A DNA stretch of 6,368 bases from Candidatus Rhabdochlamydia sp. (GTDB taxonomy: Bacteria; Chlamydiota; Chlamydiia; Chlamydiales; Rhabdochlamydiaceae), in assembly GCA_030043815.1 (NCBI GenBank), contig JASHWX010000194.1, positions 1 to 6,368 on the forward strand, given 5' to 3'. Made by a program: the position numbers and the translations under genes. Of this stretch, positions 5,020 through 6,368 are shown in pieces. Positions within the stretch are counted from its first letter, which is position 1; the number at the start of each line of letters is the position of its first letter. The notes beneath the pieces were generated by a model. The model did not search any database and was not told the DNA's origin. It saw nothing but the letters and a program-made list of their open reading frames with translations.

Positions 5020-5970
5020 ATGGCAGTGTATTCTAATCTCTATATACAAGTCATCGAATCTGGCTGCAATGTTGGCTGTTTAGAAACAGAAATGGTCAGA
5101 TGCATCACGAACAAGGATCCAATCGCCCACTCAGTGAATCAGCTCAAGAATGAACGTAATCGTTTATACCATTTAACGGATATCTCTGCCGACATCGGGA
5201 TTACGCCCCATGTTGTTAAGATACAAACAGATTATCTCCAGACGAAAATTCAACTGTGTTTGCAAAATGTTTTTAGTCATTTTACTCAGCAAATTGACCA
5301 TGAATTTAAAGCAACAATGAGCGCATTGAACGCCTTTAGAGAAACTCATTCTCAAAGCGCTCATGGCAAGGCAAAAACAGCTTTTAATAGATTTATAAAA
5401 TTGTACGCAGAATATCAAGAGCTAGGAGAATCATGCGAATTGAATGACAATGAAAAACGTCATTTCCTATGCGCGCATAATGCTTTGGAATTTTTAAAAT
5501 GGCAGTTCAATCCTTCTGTATTCGTGCAATTGCAGTACGATGCTCATTTTGCTGTAGAGGATGCAGATAAGAAAGAGGAATGGATTGAATCGATGCAGCC
5601 TCAGTTGAATTCCCTATCCAAAGAACATCAAGATCTCATCGACCAGCATGTCTTTATGTTAGGGAATGGCCCAAGCGATGCGACTGAATGGGGAAAGGAG
5701 CACCGTTTTGATGATATGAAGCGATTCTCCGTTGCTCTCTATAAAGCTACTCATGAGCTCTGCCTTAAGCTACTCAACGAGGAAGCGGGTATCAAAACTG
5801 AATGGGAACTTTCTCAGTTTTACAAGAAACTGCACGCAGTTGTAAATGGCCCTAATACTGAGGCGCCAGAAGTATGGGGAAAACGAGAACTTCCCTATTT
5901 CTACGATTTCTTGGGGACCGTCATCGATCGACTTAAAAAAGAAAAAGGTGCCCTTTTCAGAGTTCCTTAA
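5020..5970 (+). CDS. Hypothetical soluble, largely helical protein of unknown function
   Basis: 316 residues from ATG 5020 (320 from ATG 5008). I do not recognise the family. The sequence is rich in charged residues and appears mostly alpha-helical, for example around residues 43-53 (NQLKNERNRLY), 87-115 and 190-205 (QPQLNSLSKEHQDLIDQH). There is no signal peptide, no membrane segment and no obvious catalytic or metal-binding motif; Cys and His are scattered (15-CNVGC-19 is the closest pair). The end is basic (DRLKKEKGALFRVP). Codon choice is more AT-rich than in groEL or the AsmA-like pair, which could mean a lineage-specific or acquired gene. Lineage-specific helical proteins of this size in chlamydiae are sometimes secreted effectors, but nothing here shows that. 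The gene stands alone between a divergent transporter and a downstream reductase 43 bp away on the same strand, with which it may be co-transcribed. Confidence 0.75.
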   Translation: MAVYSNLYIQVIESGCNVGCLETEMVRCITNKDPIAHSVNQLKNERNRLYHLTDISADIGITPHVVKIQTDYLQTKIQLCLQNVFSHFTQQIDHEFKATMSALNAFRETHSQSAHGKAKTAFNRFIKLYAEYQELGESCELNDNEKRHFLCAHNALEFLKWQFNPSVFVQLQYDAHFAVEDADKKEEWIESMQPQLNSLSKEHQDLIDQHVFMLGNGPSDATEWGKEHRFDDMKRFSVALYKATHELCLKLLNEEAGIKTEWELSQFYKKLHAVVNGPNTEAPEVWGKRELPYFYDFLGTVIDRLKKEKGALFRVP

Positions 5971-6013
5971 ACTTGATTTAAATCTCGACCATTTTCTATT
6001 TCTTGTTAAAAAG

Positions 6014-6368
6014 ATGGTATTTATGGAATACACTCACATCCCCCACCTTCAGCAAAAAATTTCTAGAATCGGTCTAGGGACCTGGGCCATTGGAGGATGG
6101 ATGTGGGGCGGGACTGATGTCGCCTCAGCCATTGCGGCCATCCATAGCGCTTGGGACCGCGGAATCAATTTGATCGATACTGCCCCGGTTTATGGCTTCG
6201 GACGTTCAGAGGAAATTGTCGGCAAGGCGATTAAGCAATATGGGAAAAGAGAGAAAATCATCATCGCGACTAAGGTGGGCCTTAGCTGGAAAAATGAACA
6301 GAACGTCTATCGCGATTCGAGAAAAAAAACGATCTTGAAAGAGATTGAATCGTCGCTCAAGCGGCTTG
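6014..6368 (+). CDS. Aldo/keto reductase family protein, N-terminal part
   Basis: The 3' end is outside the window; 118 residues of a protein usually around 300-330 residues are visible. Aldo/keto reductases are cytosolic TIM-barrel enzymes that use NADPH to reduce aldehydes and ketones. The visible part holds strand 1 (ISRIGLGTWAIGGWMWGG), the family signature GINLIDTAPVYGFGRSEEIVG with catalytic Asp55 and Tyr60, and ATKVGL with catalytic Lys87 (numbered from ATG 6014). The fourth catalytic residue, a His, would lie past the edge. The substrate cannot be told. A second in-frame ATG at 6023 is equally possible as start; neither has a strong ribosome binding site. It lies 43 bp after the preceding gene with no terminator seen between them. 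Confidence 0.9.
   Translation, partial: MVFMEYTHIPHLQQKISRIGLGTWAIGGWMWGGTDVASAIAAIHSAWDRGINLIDTAPVYGFGRSEEIVGKAIKQYGKREKIIIATKVGLSWKNEQNVYRDSRKKTILKEIESSLKRL

Noticed and set aside
1..6368. CRISPR array, rRNA or transposase gene
   Set aside because: No regularly spaced direct repeats, no rRNA motifs and no DDE or Tyr transposase/recombinase frame were seen on either strand.

Overview
The window looks like a piece of a chlamydial chromosome, most likely from an amoeba-associated (Parachlamydia/Waddlia-like) lineage. The main evidence is the C-terminal part of a GroEL that ends in a short NPAMSGADY tail instead of the GGM repeats of most bacteria, with an RCIPALE stretch and DY end that I recall from chlamydial GroEL1. 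Genus cannot be decided from this sequence.

Layout. Positions 1-435 hold the end of groEL, closed by a clear intrinsic terminator (454-490). At 527-1951 are two abutting paralogous genes (TAA directly followed by ATG) for small, membrane-anchored AsmA-like proteins; the first has lost about 11 residues from its membrane anchor. Positions 1952-2088 are AT-rich and without a recognisable gene. Positions 2089-3403 are an accessory block: a small unknown gene broken by a 171-bp palindromic element (copy A), then, on the minus strand, a HigB-HigA type toxin-antitoxin module whose toxin gene carries a second, 172-bp copy (copy B) in frame. A 19-bp palindrome in front of the toxin gene is a candidate autoregulatory operator. 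Positions 3440-4909 (minus) encode a complete proton-coupled oligopeptide (POT/PTR2) transporter. Positions 5020-5970 (plus) encode an unrecognised soluble protein, and 6014-6368 the start of an aldo/keto reductase that runs off the window.

The most interesting content is the pair of palindromic elements. Both have TA at each flank, consistent with a TA target duplication, ends of the form TAC...GTA, arms that match within a copy but differ between copies, and a nearly identical 79-bp core. Removing either element plus one TA restores a continuous reading frame: a 95-residue HigB of normal family length, and an 85-residue unknown protein. Copy B adds 174 bp (58 codons) and leaves the toxin as one open frame with a foreign 58-residue segment. 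Copy A adds 173 bp and breaks its host. The cores also carry a paired base change that keeps a stem matched. The arrangement resembles the in-frame palindromic elements known from Rickettsia (RPE), but in an apparently chlamydial background and with MITE-like TA insertion.

No functional link among the flanking housekeeping genes is evident; the HigBA/element block sits between ordinary chromosomal genes.
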